DNA of 64,000 bases from the NCBI GenBank assembly GCA_902630715.1, contig CACOVO010000001.1, positions 124,001-188,000 on the forward strand, given 5' to 3'. The DNA comes from an uncultured SAR86 cluster bacterium (GTDB taxonomy: Bacteria > Pseudomonadota > Gammaproteobacteria > Magnimaribacterales > Magnimaribacteraceae). Shown one piece after another: positions 38,980 through 50,633 of this stretch. Each line of letters starts with the position of its first letter. Positions within the stretch are counted from its first letter, which is position 1. The translations under genes and the position numbers were made by a program. A model generated the notes under the pieces. That model made no database searches. It had not been told where the DNA came from and worked only from the letters and a program-made list of their open reading frames with translations.

Positions 38980-39256
38980 AAATAAAATCGCTTTTTTGTA
39001 GGCGTTCACACGAATTACTTATTTTTTTCCATCTTTAAAGATGAGAAATGAGTTTTTTAACATTTTTATAAGTTCAATCAAGTCTTATCAAAATCATTTT
39101 ATGGATTTGATAGGCAAATTAATTACTTAATAAATTTTCTTTTTTATATGAAATTTATTTGAGTAACTGCAAAGTAATTTGGCGTTTTTGTGTTTTTTAA
39201 ACACATTTAGTAGATAGAAATGCTTGAAAATATCATTAAGTTAATTGATGTAATAT
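38980..39256 (+). other. 16S-23S internal spacer without tRNA genes
   Basis: About 277 bases, AT-rich. No cloverleaf or TTCGA-type T-loop was found, whereas most gammaproteobacterial rrn spacers hold tRNA-Ile/Ala or tRNA-Glu. It contains the 3' arm of the 16S stem (39001-39024), a small hairpin TGTGTTT/AAACACA near 39190-39206, and the 5' arm of the 23S stem (39230-39263). Confidence 0.8.
39001..39024 (+). other. Pre-16S processing stem, 3' arm
   Basis: Complementary to 37309-37332 (18 perfect pairs plus G-U and further pairs). It begins about 20 bases after the 16S 3' end, the usual position for RNase III release of the 16S precursor. Confidence 0.8.

Positions 39257-39263
<7 letters not shown>
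39230..39263 (+). other. 23S terminal/processing stem, 5' arm
   Basis: Pairs along all 34 bases with 42147-42180, with only a few mismatches and one G-U near the gene end. The inner part is helix 1 of the 23S rRNA (GGTCAAG/CTTGACC) and the outer part is the precursor stem. Confidence 0.75.
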
Positions 39264-42146
<2,883 letters not shown>

Positions 42147-42155
<9 letters not shown>

Positions 42156-42180
42156 ATTACATCAAGTAATTTCTTGATAT
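42147..42180 (+). other. 23S terminal/processing stem, 3' arm
   Basis: Pairs with 39230-39263 over 34 bases with a few mismatches, and extends past the mature 23S end into the 23S-5S spacer. This is the expected RNase III stem for the 23S precursor. Confidence 0.75.
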
Positions 42181-42216
42181 AGCTAATTACATTAATGATT
42201 GAATTTATAAGTTTTT

Positions 42217-42332
42217 GTCTGATGACCATAGCGAGAGTGAACCACCTGATACCTTTTCGAACTCAGAAGTGAAACCTCTTAGCGCCGATGGTAGTGTGGT
42301 TGCGACCATGTGAGAGTAGGACATCGTCAGAC
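42217..42332 (+). rRNA. rrf: 5S ribosomal RNA
   Basis: A 116-base gene with helix 1 formed by GTCTGATG and CATCGTCAGAC. The loop sequences CCACCTGATACC, CGAACTCAGAAGTGAAAC and GCGCCGATGGTAGTGTGG are the normal bacterial 5S landmarks. It follows the 23S gene by about 60 bases. No tRNA is found between the two or after it. Confidence 0.95.
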
Positions 42333-42341
42333 TTTTTTTAG

Positions 42342-42375
42342 AACCCCTCTAGTTTTTAATTAGAGGGGTTTTTTT
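42342..42375 (+). terminator. Rho-independent terminator of the rRNA operon
   Basis: A 10-pair stem AACCCCTCTA/TAGAGGGGTT around a 9-base loop (42352-42360), directly followed by a T run at 42371-42375. The stop codon of the convergent pantothenate kinase gene (42356-42358) falls inside the loop. There is no U tract in the leftward direction, so it should act on the rRNA transcript only. Confidence 0.85.
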
Positions 42376-43186
42376 CTGCTACAAGCAATGCTCCCAGCGC
42401 AGAAGCATATTCACCTCTTTCAGGAAAGTGGGGAGTGAATCCGGTTATTGACGCCGCTTCTTCAAGTGACTTCTTTAATCCATTAAATGAAGGAGCCCTG
42501 CCAACTACAACTATTTGATTTGCTTGAAACATCATAGCGACTGAAGTTGCTATCCTTGCCGCTGTCTGTCCTACTAAGTTAATAATTCCTGATGCTATAT
42601 CTTCTCTAGAGAATTCTTTTTCCACTTTAGCTATTTTTCCAAAGTTAACTGCTGTTGTGGTAGATGGAAGTTGGCCTATAGGTCCGGAGACAACATCCTC
42701 TAATATTAGATCTACCTGACTTTCATTACCTTTTTCGGCTAAAGTCGCAATTTCTTCAGGGTTGTCTGTACCTAGTAGTAGTTTACTTAAACCTAAAACT
42801 GTTCCTCCTCCCACCCCAGTACCAGAGCAGTGAGTATAGACTCCCCTTTGGGCATGTATGCATGCAGTTCCTGAACCAGCACTTACTATTATTATCGATT
42901 CATCTTCATTCAATTTTGCTAAACTCATTGAGCCCTCTCCTATTGCCTCAATTTCATTGACGTGAATGATAGGAGTATTGTCAATATTATCGCCTAGTTC
43001 TAGATGCCTTCCTCCGGTAACCGCTAGAAATCCTGTATTGCTATTAAAGTCTATTTCAGGAAAAATCTCTCTAACTCTATCGTGGTTTAAATTTTCAGAG
43101 CTTAAATCCATTCTATGAATTAACTCATCATTTTTCCTTATTAGTGTATCAGTAACGGTTATACCAAAATCAGCAGAAATATTCAT
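42356..43186 (-). CDS. coaW: Type II pantothenate kinase
   Basis: The 276-residue ASKHA-fold kinase has DFGITVTDTLI at the start (phosphate-binding loop), IIIVSAGSGTACIH near 98-111, and CSGTGVGGGTVLGLSKLLLG near 119-138, the signature of the Fumble/CoaW-type (type II) enzymes. It makes 4'-phosphopantothenate, the first step to CoA. Gammaproteobacteria normally use type I (CoaA) or type III (CoaX), so a type II enzyme here is unusual. It runs toward the rRNA operon and its stop lies in the rRNA terminator loop. Activity should be assumed only by family. Confidence 0.75.
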   Translation of the reverse strand: MNISADFGITVTDTLIRKNDELIHRMDLSSENLNHDRVREIFPEIDFNSNTGFLAVTGGRHLELGDNIDNTPIIHVNEIEAIGEGSMSLAKLNEDESIIIVSAGSGTACIHAQRGVYTHCSGTGVGGGTVLGLSKLLLGTDNPEEIATLAEKGNESQVDLILEDVVSGPIGQLPSTTTAVNFGKIAKVEKEFSREDIASGIINLVGQTAARIATSVAMMFQANQIVVVGRAPSFNGLKKSLEEAASITGFTPHFPERGEYASALGALLVAEKNPSN

Positions 43187-43223
43187 AAGGTGTTTCTTTA
43201 AAATTGAGTTAGTATTAAGTTAT

Positions 43224-43269
43224 ATTATAAATGGCTTTAAGACAGGATTATAAATGGATATAAGACAGA
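43224..43269 (+). repeat. Two tandem 23-bp repeats over a start codon
   Basis: Bases 43224-43246 and 43247-43269 match at 20 of 23 positions with no gap. Each copy contains AAATGG. The second copy's ATG (43254) starts the VOC gene. The first ATG (43231) opens a 10-codon reading frame that ends at 43263, overlapping the real start in another frame. Confidence 0.85.
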
Positions 43270-43988
43270 TAGTTATGGTTTCTCGTTTAAGAGATCCTCT
43301 CATCAATGAACTTTGCGAGCTCTTTGAGTTTGAAGTTGCTTTTAATGATCCTGGTGTAGGTCATTTTGGCCTTGAAAATGCTGTAATACCCATTGGTAAA
43401 GACTTTTTAGAAGTCGTTAGTCCTGTGCAAGAAGGTACTACTGCTGAAAGATTTATAAATAAGAGAAATGGAGATGGAGGTTATATGATCATTATTCAGG
43501 TAGATGATTTTCAGCAATCTAAGGCCTTAGTTTCTCAAAAGGGCATAGATATTGTTTGGGAAACAGATCTACCAGAAGCAAAAGCTATCCATCTTCATCC
43601 AAAACAAACAGGTGGTGCGATACTCTCGCTAGACTGGATGGACCCTAAAGATAGTTGGAAATGGGCTGGCCCAAATTGGACTGATCATATATCAGGGCCC
43701 ATATCCGGCGTAGAGGGAGTAGAGATACAGTCAAATAATCCTCAAGAAATGTTTGAAACTTGGTCTCAGATTTTAGGAAATCCTAGAATGAATAAAGAAG
43801 ATGGGGAGATATATTTAAATAATACTTGGATAAAATTCATTTTGGATTTAGACGGAAGAGGACCAGGAGTTTCCTCATTTATCTTAAGATGTAATGAAAT
43901 AGAAAGAATACAAAAGAAAGCAGAAGCTCTTCAACTTCTTCATGATGATGCAATATTGTTAGGGGGTGTGAAGTTTTACTTAAAATGA
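43254..43988 (+). CDS. Glyoxalase/VOC-like protein
   Basis: The 244-residue protein has a vicinal-oxygen-chelate style layout: an N-terminal module with ELFEFEVAFNDPGVGHFGLENAVIPIGKDFLEVVSPVQEGTTAERFINKRNGDGGYMIIIQV (about 23-82) and a second, weaker module (about 140-240, SGVEGVEIQSNNPQEMFETW). One candidate metal-site set (H in VGHFG, E in DFLEVVSP) is visible in the first module. No reaction can be named. Its ATG lies in a 23-bp tandem duplication. The next gene, an S8 lipoprotein, overlaps its stop by 4 bases. Confidence 0.65.
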   Translation: MDIRQIVMVSRLRDPLINELCELFEFEVAFNDPGVGHFGLENAVIPIGKDFLEVVSPVQEGTTAERFINKRNGDGGYMIIIQVDDFQQSKALVSQKGIDIVWETDLPEAKAIHLHPKQTGGAILSLDWMDPKDSWKWAGPNWTDHISGPISGVEGVEIQSNNPQEMFETWSQILGNPRMNKEDGEIYLNNTWIKFILDLDGRGPGVSSFILRCNEIERIQKKAEALQLLHDDAILLGGVKFYLK

Positions 43989-46486
43989 AATCAATAATTC
44001 CAATAACATTTATTATTATTTTAGTTTCTTGTGGAGGAGGGAGTGGTGGTAGTTCAAGTTCACCTACTATTCCTGATGGATCCAGTTCAACAGGCACTTC
44101 CCAAGGCACTGGTAGTACTGCAACTGGTTCCAATACTTCAACTACAATAACGTCTTCTTCAACAAATACTTCAACAAGCTCATATAACCCAAACCTACCA
44201 ACTTCTGGAGCAATAACCCTTTCTGGGAATTTTGATTCAGATAAATTAGCTTATGAAGAGTCAGCTGAATATACAAGACAATATGGATTGTCTTTGATTA
44301 ATGCTTCTTCGGCCTATGCTAGAGGAGCTACCGGAAGAGGATCAATAATTGGAATAATGGATTCTGGAGTTGATACATCTCATCAAGAATTAAATGGCTA
44401 TAACAAACTTCTTTCCGAAAGTTATCTAGTCTACCAAGATAGATCTCCTGACACAGACGAAAAAAGACATGGTTCACATGTGGCAGGTATAGCCCTCGGA
44501 GAGAGAGATGGCACGGGGATACATGGCGTTGCATTTGATGCTCAACTTTTCTTCATTTCCATTGAACTTGGTACAGCTGGAGAAACTTATGAGCCAGCAA
44601 CCATAGATTCCTCAGTTGACTATAGTGGTATTGATAACAGCTGGTCTCAACTAGAGGCTGAGTTTATTGACAAAAATGTTACTGTTGTAAACGGTAGTTT
44701 TGGATATCAAGGGAATATTAATGATTATACAGAAGAGAATTTAAGATCAGCTTTTCCAAAAACAATTAACGTATTTGCCCAATCTGATAAGGCAGATGCA
44801 GATAAAACAATTTTTGTATGGGCAGCTGGTAATGGTGGAGGTTATGCGGATCAAGGAGTTGATTATTCAAGCCCTGAAGTTTTTGGAGGGTTAGCTTATC
44901 TTTTACCTGAATTAAGAGGAAATACAGCCGCAGTTGTTTCAGTAGATGAAGATGGTTCTATAAGCAGCTTTTCAAATAGATGTGGAGTAGCTAAAGATTA
45001 CTGTTTGGCTGCACCAGGCAGAAATATACTTAGTGTTTATGCTGAAGATTCTCCCGTAACTGACTCTTATGGAAGAGCTAGTGGAACTTCCATGGCCGCA
45101 CCTCATGTTTCGGGAGGTATTGCTCTTTTGTCAGACTACTTCGAAGGACAGCTTGGTAATACAGAAATACTTCAACGTTTATTTTCTACAGCTAATAAAT
45201 CTGGAATTTACTCTGATTCGGAAATTTATGGTCAAGGCTTGATGGATTTAGATGCTGCTACGAAACCTGTAGGAACTGCAATGATAGCAACAAGTGGATC
45301 GAGCCTTTCGAACCTAACACTCACAGAAGAAGGCAGTTATGTTGGAATTGTTGGGCCAGCTTTTGGTAATTCAATTTTCACAAATTTAAGTGAATTATCT
45401 TATGTTGTATTTGATGAACTTGGAGCTCCTTTCAAAAGATCTTTTAACCAAAGGATACTTAATAACATACCTAATTTAAGATGGATTACTGACTTCCAGT
45501 CAAATCCCAATAGACAAGTAAATCAGCAATCGATTGTGACAGGTAATGGTGGAAAAATTCGATTAGGAATTATTAATAATTTATCAACTATACCTCAGTC
45601 TTCAAGATTATGGGCTGCTACGCAAACTAATTTAGAGTACATATCAATAGAACAGCACATAACAAAAAATAGTAAATTATTTTTTGGAAATGGTACTAAC
45701 CCAAATATCTATCTATCTTCAAGCAAAGGCATTGGTCATAGGGGAATTCCTTTTCTTGAATTCACTTCAAACGGATCTTTCGTGGGTATGGATATTTCTT
45801 TACCTTCTGGCAAGTCATTGATTTTTTCCTTATTCGAAGGCTCTCACCAAGACAACAGAATGTTTGTTAATTCTTTGGATGAAAGCACGGGTATTTTAAT
45901 GGAGATCAGTGACAGATTTGGGATCTCGGAAATTTCATATCAGTTTGGCATTACACTCGATGATTCAAATTTGTTAGGTATTTCCTCTCAAGGTGGATTT
46001 GGAAGTCCAGAAAACACTTTAACTTCATTTTTTGGTATAGAAGCTCTAACTAGAACAAATGACTTTATGTGGAGGAGTTCACTTCATGTAGGTCAAACTG
46101 AATCAGATTTTAATCAGTTAGGACTGATAGAAGATATTGAGGGTGCTTATTTTTCTTCATTTGATTTAGGTGTTTACAAAGAAAATATCTTTGTGAGAAA
46201 TGACTCTATAGGAATACAGGTATATCAACCTTTGAGGGCTGAGTATGCAAAACTGAATTTCAATATCCCTATCGGAAGAACTAAAGACAAACAAATACTC
46301 TTTGATGAATTGAGCATTGATCTTACACCTTCTGGTAGGCAGATTAATTCACAATTAATTTATGCTATGACCCAAGAAAAACTTACATTCTTTGGCAAAT
46401 TAGGGTTTGTATCAAATGAATACCATCAGAGTAAAAGTAAGATCGAACCTTACTTTCAGCTAGATATAGAATTTAGATTAGAATAA
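43985..46486 (+). CDS. Subtilisin-like (S8) serine protease lipoprotein
   Basis: The 833-residue protein has a lipoprotein signal with lipobox LVSC (Cys16), then a Gly/Ser/Thr-rich linker (about 17-75). The S8 catalytic domain carries D126 (GIMDSGVD), H162 (RHGSHVAG), oxyanion N283 (AAGNGGG) and S369 (SGTSMAAPHVSGG), all complete. The last 400 residues (about 430-833) alternate polar and hydrophobic residues and could form a beta-barrel or other surface domain as in SphB1-like autotransporters, but I see no clear terminal aromatic barrel motif (it ends IEFRLE). Probably lipid-anchored and exposed at or beyond the outer membrane. Overlaps the VOC gene by 4 bases. Confidence 0.85.
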   Translation: MKSIIPITFIIILVSCGGGSGGSSSSPTIPDGSSSTGTSQGTGSTATGSNTSTTITSSSTNTSTSSYNPNLPTSGAITLSGNFDSDKLAYEESAEYTRQYGLSLINASSAYARGATGRGSIIGIMDSGVDTSHQELNGYNKLLSESYLVYQDRSPDTDEKRHGSHVAGIALGERDGTGIHGVAFDAQLFFISIELGTAGETYEPATIDSSVDYSGIDNSWSQLEAEFIDKNVTVVNGSFGYQGNINDYTEENLRSAFPKTINVFAQSDKADADKTIFVWAAGNGGGYADQGVDYSSPEVFGGLAYLLPELRGNTAAVVSVDEDGSISSFSNRCGVAKDYCLAAPGRNILSVYAEDSPVTDSYGRASGTSMAAPHVSGGIALLSDYFEGQLGNTEILQRLFSTANKSGIYSDSEIYGQGLMDLDAATKPVGTAMIATSGSSLSNLTLTEEGSYVGIVGPAFGNSIFTNLSELSYVVFDELGAPFKRSFNQRILNNIPNLRWITDFQSNPNRQVNQQSIVTGNGGKIRLGIINNLSTIPQSSRLWAATQTNLEYISIEQHITKNSKLFFGNGTNPNIYLSSSKGIGHRGIPFLEFTSNGSFVGMDISLPSGKSLIFSLFEGSHQDNRMFVNSLDESTGILMEISDRFGISEISYQFGITLDDSNLLGISSQGGFGSPENTLTSFFGIEALTRTNDFMWRSSLHVGQTESDFNQLGLIEDIEGAYFSSFDLGVYKENIFVRNDSIGIQVYQPLRAEYAKLNFNIPIGRTKDKQILFDELSIDLTPSGRQINSQLIYAMTQEKLTFFGKLGFVSNEYHQSKSKIEPYFQLDIEFRLE

Positions 46487-47617
46487 TCCCTGAGCTGCAT
46501 GAGCAGCCAGCTCTTTATCTGATTGCTTGTCTATTTCTTCAGAAGACTCTAAAGGTTTATTGAGTTCTGCCCAGTCTATTTCAAATTCACTGTTGGCATC
46601 CATATAGGACGTTAGGTTTAGTTTTTCGTAAAGTGGTAGTACCTTATCAGTTAACAGCCCAATTCTTTTCAAATTAGGCATTACTCGGCTAAAAAGTAAA
46701 TTTGTAAACATATCTTGAGTTTCATCATTAACAACCATGGCAAGGATTTCCTCTTCACTAATGCCAAACCACCTTGCTGGTAATTCAGTATTGATGATCC
46801 TATCTCTCATAACAACACATGCTTCATAAGCGAACATTGCTCTATCTTCCACTTCCTCTTTAGTGAGAGTTTTTAAAAAATCCTCTAAATAATTTACTCC
46901 AAATGTTACATGTCGCGCTTCATCTCTTATGATGTAGTGAACGAGACTCCTTAGAAGAGGGCAGTTCGAAGTTTCTTTTGTAGTTTGGAATGCAGCTAAT
47001 GCTAAGCCTTCTATAATGATCTGCATACCAATAAACTTAAGATCCCATCTCGGATCTGAGAGAATTTTATCTATTAAGGCTTTAAGATTTTTATTAACAG
47101 GATACTCGACACCAGATACATGGCGGAGATAACGAGCGAATACTTCTACATGCCTTGCTTCATCAAATGTTTGTGATGCCGCATAGAGCTTTGCCTGATA
47201 AGTTGGGGCACATGAAACAAGTTGTGATGCGACTAAAAGGGCACCCTGTTCTCCATGAAGAAACTGGCTTAGTTGCCACGCAGTGTCATGCCACATGTAT
47301 TCTAATCTTTCTTCTTCAGGAAGTGCTGCAAGAGGGCCTTCCATTCTTGCCAAGAGCTCAGCTTTAACAGGCGTTTCGCCTTTTGAAATCGCCTTCGACC
47401 AATCTAGATCTATCGATCCATCCCAATTAAGCTTTTTCCCTAGCTCATATAACTTTTTAATGCGTGTATCAGCATCGGTATAATCCCAATTATAATGACC
47501 AACTAAAGGAGTATTAAAGATTTCAACAACATCCTCGATGTGTTCCTCGCTGAAGTTTTCCGGAAGGTCAAATTCTCTGGGATCAACCGGAGTTTCCTCA
47601 ATTACTTTGATCTTCAC
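46478..47617 (-). CDS. Diiron ferritin-like protein A
   Basis: The 379-residue protein has a complete set of diiron ligands in the R2/AurF pattern: E123 (HGEQGALLVA), E153 and H156 (DEARH), E203 (IIEGLALAAF), E233 and H236 (RDEARH). The motifs are spaced about 30 residues apart within each helix pair. That pattern suits an O2-activating oxygenase, desaturase or N-oxygenase. It lies 17 bases downstream of paralogue B (47635-48738), and the two share long nearly identical blocks (for example LSDPRWDLKFIGMQIIIEGL). No partner reductase is adjacent. Substrate unknown. Confidence 0.8.
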   Translation of the reverse strand: MKIKVIEETPVDPREFDLPENFSEEHIEDVVEIFNTPLVGHYNWDYTDADTRIKKLYELGKKLNWDGSIDLDWSKAISKGETPVKAELLARMEGPLAALPEEERLEYMWHDTAWQLSQFLHGEQGALLVASQLVSCAPTYQAKLYAASQTFDEARHVEVFARYLRHVSGVEYPVNKNLKALIDKILSDPRWDLKFIGMQIIIEGLALAAFQTTKETSNCPLLRSLVHYIIRDEARHVTFGVNYLEDFLKTLTKEEVEDRAMFAYEACVVMRDRIINTELPARWFGISEEEILAMVVNDETQDMFTNLLFSRVMPNLKRIGLLTDKVLPLYEKLNLTSYMDANSEFEIDWAELNKPLESSEEIDKQSDKELAAHAAQGLF

Positions 47618-47634
47618 AACTTTTAATGGAGCTG

Positions 47635-48738
47635 TTAGGCAGTTTTAGTAGAGTAATCCAAAGGCTGAGAAAGTTCGTCCCAATCAATAGCACCATTATC
47701 TTCAAGATCCTTGAATTGTAGAATATCCATCTCTTCGTATTTCTCTTGAGTTTTCTCTGTTAAAAGTCCAATCCTCTTCAGATTCGGCATTATTTTGGAG
47801 AAGAGAAGGTTATTGAAAAGCCTTGAAGTTTCAGATTGATTTAGTACTTGTTGGGCTTCTTCAACATTCCACCCGTAGTGTTTCATAACATTGTCAGATC
47901 CAAATCTGTTTCTCATTACCACACATGCCTCGTAGGCAAATTCTGCCCTATCTTCTCTTTCTTCTTCACTCAGGGTCTGAACGAATTCTTCAAGATAATT
48001 TACCCCAAACGTAACATGTCTTGCTTCATCTCTAATAACGAGATAAAAAAGGTCTTTAAGAAGTGGATCCATAGCAGCAGCTCTTTGTCTTTCGAAAGCT
48101 GCAAGAGCTAGGCCTTCAATTATTATTTGCATACCAATGAATTTAAGATCCCACCTAGGATCTGAGAGGATCTTATCCAGAAGCAGTTTTAAACCTGGCA
48201 TTACGGGATAATTCCATCCAATCCTTTCTTGCAAATATTTGTTAAAAACTTCAACGTGTCTAGCCTCATCAAAAGTTTGAGAGGCTGCATAAAGCTTAGC
48301 ATTATAGGTTGGAGCACATGATACAAGTTGAGAAGCCACTAAGAGTGCTCCTTGCTCACCGTGTACAATTTGGCTTAAACCGCTAGCTAATAAATGCCAT
48401 GAACATTCGATTTTTTTCTCTTCAGGTAAATCATCATATGGCTTAAAACCAGCTAGTTGTTGGAATTCCGGATTGGTTGCCCATTCTGAATGAGAGTATC
48501 TCTCTCTTGTCCAGTCTAGATCTACAGTTGCATTCCAATTAAGCTTCTTTCCCAGTTCATATAGCTTTTTTAATCTATTGTCTGCATGGGTGTAGTCCCA
48601 ATTATAAGAACCTGTCAGTGGTGTTTGAAATATTTCAACTATATCTTCAACGTCTTGAGGTTGAAGTTTGCTCTCCAAATCATCATCATCAAAGTATCTG
48701 AGATCAGGTGGACAATTATCTACTTCCGTTATTTTCAT
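47635..48738 (-). CDS. Diiron ferritin-like protein B
   Basis: The 367-residue paralogue of the gene at 46478 keeps all six predicted iron ligands: E128 (HGEQGALLVA), E158 and H161 (DEARH), E208 (IIEGLAL), E238 and H241 (RDEARH). Differences are concentrated in the N-terminal 120 residues and the C-terminal 70. It is the first of the pair, with AAGGAAT as ribosome site 7 bases before the ATG at 48738. The two may form a heterodimer or act on different substrates; both subunits look competent to bind iron. Confidence 0.8.
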   Translation of the reverse strand: MKITEVDNCPPDLRYFDDDDLESKLQPQDVEDIVEIFQTPLTGSYNWDYTHADNRLKKLYELGKKLNWNATVDLDWTRERYSHSEWATNPEFQQLAGFKPYDDLPEEKKIECSWHLLASGLSQIVHGEQGALLVASQLVSCAPTYNAKLYAASQTFDEARHVEVFNKYLQERIGWNYPVMPGLKLLLDKILSDPRWDLKFIGMQIIIEGLALAAFERQRAAAMDPLLKDLFYLVIRDEARHVTFGVNYLEEFVQTLSEEEREDRAEFAYEACVVMRNRFGSDNVMKHYGWNVEEAQQVLNQSETSRLFNNLLFSKIMPNLKRIGLLTEKTQEKYEEMDILQFKDLEDNGAIDWDELSQPLDYSTKTA

Positions 48739-48874
48739 AATTAATTCCTTATAATCAATTAATTCTACAATAAATTTTGAAAAACATCCGCCTAAAAGAA
48801 TATATTTTTCTCATATCGGATTTCATATAATTTTATATTCTGAGTTTCTTAGTCTATGAGAAAATTAAAATTCC

Positions 48875-50629
48875 TCAGTCAACCTTAAAAAGGTCGGTAA
48901 GTTGCTCTAGCATTGCTCCACCCAACTCTTCGGCTCTGTGTATAGTAACTGCATTTTTATAATACCGTGTAACATCATGACCTATACCAATAGCTATCAG
49001 GTTTATGTCCGACATTGTTTCAATCGAGTGTATCACTTGTCTCAAATGAAGATCTAAAAAGTTGGTTGGGTTTGTTGATAGTGTGCTATCGTCAACAGGG
49101 GCACCATCTGAAATTACCATCAATATCTTTCTTTGCTCACTTCTTCTGGCCAATCTATCGTGAGCCCAAATCAACGCCTCTCCATCAACGTTCTCTTTCA
49201 ACAGGCCCTCTCTAAGCATTAATCCAAAGTTTTTTTGTCCTCTCCTCCAAGGCGTATCTGCAGATTTGAATATAATGTGCCTAATATCATTTAGTCTTCC
49301 TGGATTTTCAGGTTTTCCGTCATCCATCCATATTTTTCTGCTTTCTCCACCTTTCCAATGTTTTGTCGTGAATCCTAGAACTTCAGTTTTTACATTACAA
49401 CGCTCAAGCGTAGTGCTAATGATATCTGCACAAATGGCTGCAACTGTCATAGACCTGCCCCTCATTGATCCTGAACTATCCACTAGAATAGAAACACTTG
49501 TATCTCTGAAGTCAGTATCTTTTTCAATCTTATAAGTGAGAGGTGTAAGAGGGTCAGTTATGATTTTATGAAGCCTTGCAGAATCAAGCATACCCTCTTC
49601 TTTATTGAATTCCCAAGATCTATTTTGTTGGGCCATAAGGAATCTTTGAAGCCTATGAGCCAACTTTGAAATTGTTGCCTTGCTGGAACCCATCAATTGA
49701 TCCAAATGCTTTCTAAGTCTTTGTAATTCCTCTGGACTACATAAATCCTCAGCTCTTATTTCTTCGTCAAAGTTTCTTGTGTAAACCTTGTATTTAAAGT
49801 TGGTATTTTTTCCAACAAGAGATTCTAACCACGACTGATTTGTCGTAATCTCTTGATTTTCATCCACGATGGCGTCTTCGTCTATGTCGCCCATGTCAGC
49901 TTCTGTTTCCTCTGCTCCCTCTTGATTTTCTTGTTCAGGAGAACTTTCAGACTCTAGAGAATCATCATCTTCTCCTTCCTCAGAAGCAGCTTCATCTTCC
50001 TGCTCAGTTTCGTCTTCAATTTCATTGTCTTCAGAATCGCTTTCATCATCGTCTATTCTTAGGCTTTTTAAAAAGTTTTCTGCGTGCTCTAAAAACTTTG
50101 ATTGATTTTCCAGTGAGCTAAAAAGGTCATCTTTTAATTTAGAGTCTTGATTTTCGAAAAGTTCTCCCCAATAGTCTAAAAATTCATTTGAAAAAGTTCT
50201 ATCTTCGGATAGACATGACTCTCTTAGCCAACTTTCTAAAGCTATTTCTAAGAAATCTTCTTGATTTTCTAAACCCTTATAAAGTTGAGCTTTATTTTTA
50301 AATTTAGCTGCAATGTTTGAATAAACGCCCGGATAATCTAGCGAACCTAGGATCTCCACTCTAGTATCCTCCATCACTTTGATTAAAGAGTTAATTTTGT
50401 CTGTACTTGAATTAATTCTTATAGATTTATCTCTATATTTCTCTGCACAAGCTAAAGAGTCAGCTTTTCCTCTAAAGGATTTAAGTTCTTCTTTTGACTT
50501 TGGAGCACCAGAAGTTGCTGAACCTAGGCCTCCAAAATTTACCTCAATTTCAGAATTACCACTTATTGCTCTAGTAGCGGCAGTAACTGCTTCTTTTATT
50601 ATCTCTGGTTGAGAATTTCTAGATGCCAT
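48875..50629 (-). CDS. CobT-like VWA-domain protein
   Basis: The 584-residue protein has an N-terminal helical domain, a very acidic Glu/Asp-rich stretch at about 190-265, and a C-terminal von Willebrand A domain with the MIDAS start [11 protein letters not shown] near 388-398. This is the CobT layout, the VWA subunit of the aerobic cobaltochelatase. It starts 4 bases after the CobS-like gene. No CobN (large subunit) or other cob gene is present in the window. Such orphan CobS/CobT pairs are common in streamlined marine bacteria, from my memory, and may act on other targets as a MoxR/VWA-type chaperone. Confidence 0.8.
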   Translation of the reverse strand: MASRNSQPEIIKEAVTAATRAISGNSEIEVNFGGLGSATSGAPKSKEELKSFRGKADSLACAEKYRDKSIRINSSTDKINSLIKVMEDTRVEILGSLDYPGVYSNIAAKFKNKAQLYKGLENQEDFLEIALESWLRESCLSEDRTFSNEFLDYWGELFENQDSKLKDDLFSSLENQSKFLEHAENFLKSLRIDDDESDSEDNEIEDETEQEDEAASEEGEDDDSLESESSPEQENQEGAEETEADMGDIDEDAIVDENQEITTNQSWLESLVGKNTNFKYKVYTRNFDEEIRAEDLCSPEELQRLRKHLDQLMGSSKATISKLAHRLQRFLMAQQNRSWEFNKEEGMLDSARLHKIITDPLTPLTYKIEKDTDFRDTSVSILVDSSGSMRGRSMTVAAICADIISTTLERCNVKTEVLGFTTKHWKGGESRKIWMDDGKPENPGRLNDIRHIIFKSADTPWRRGQKNFGLMLREGLLKENVDGEALIWAHDRLARRSEQRKILMVISDGAPVDDSTLSTNPTNFLDLHLRQVIHSIETMSDINLIAIGIGHDVTRYYKNAVTIHRAEELGGAMLEQLTDLFKVD

Positions 50630-50633
50630 TCAT

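Noticed and set aside
38980-39256. Possible tRNA in the 16S-23S spacer
   Set aside because: No T-loop or acceptor-stem pairing could be found by eye; only simple hairpins and the processing stems are visible.
42348-42375. Terminator also acting for the leftward pantothenate kinase gene
   Set aside because: After the stem in the leftward direction comes CTAAAAAAA, not a U tract in the RNA, so it should not terminate that transcript.
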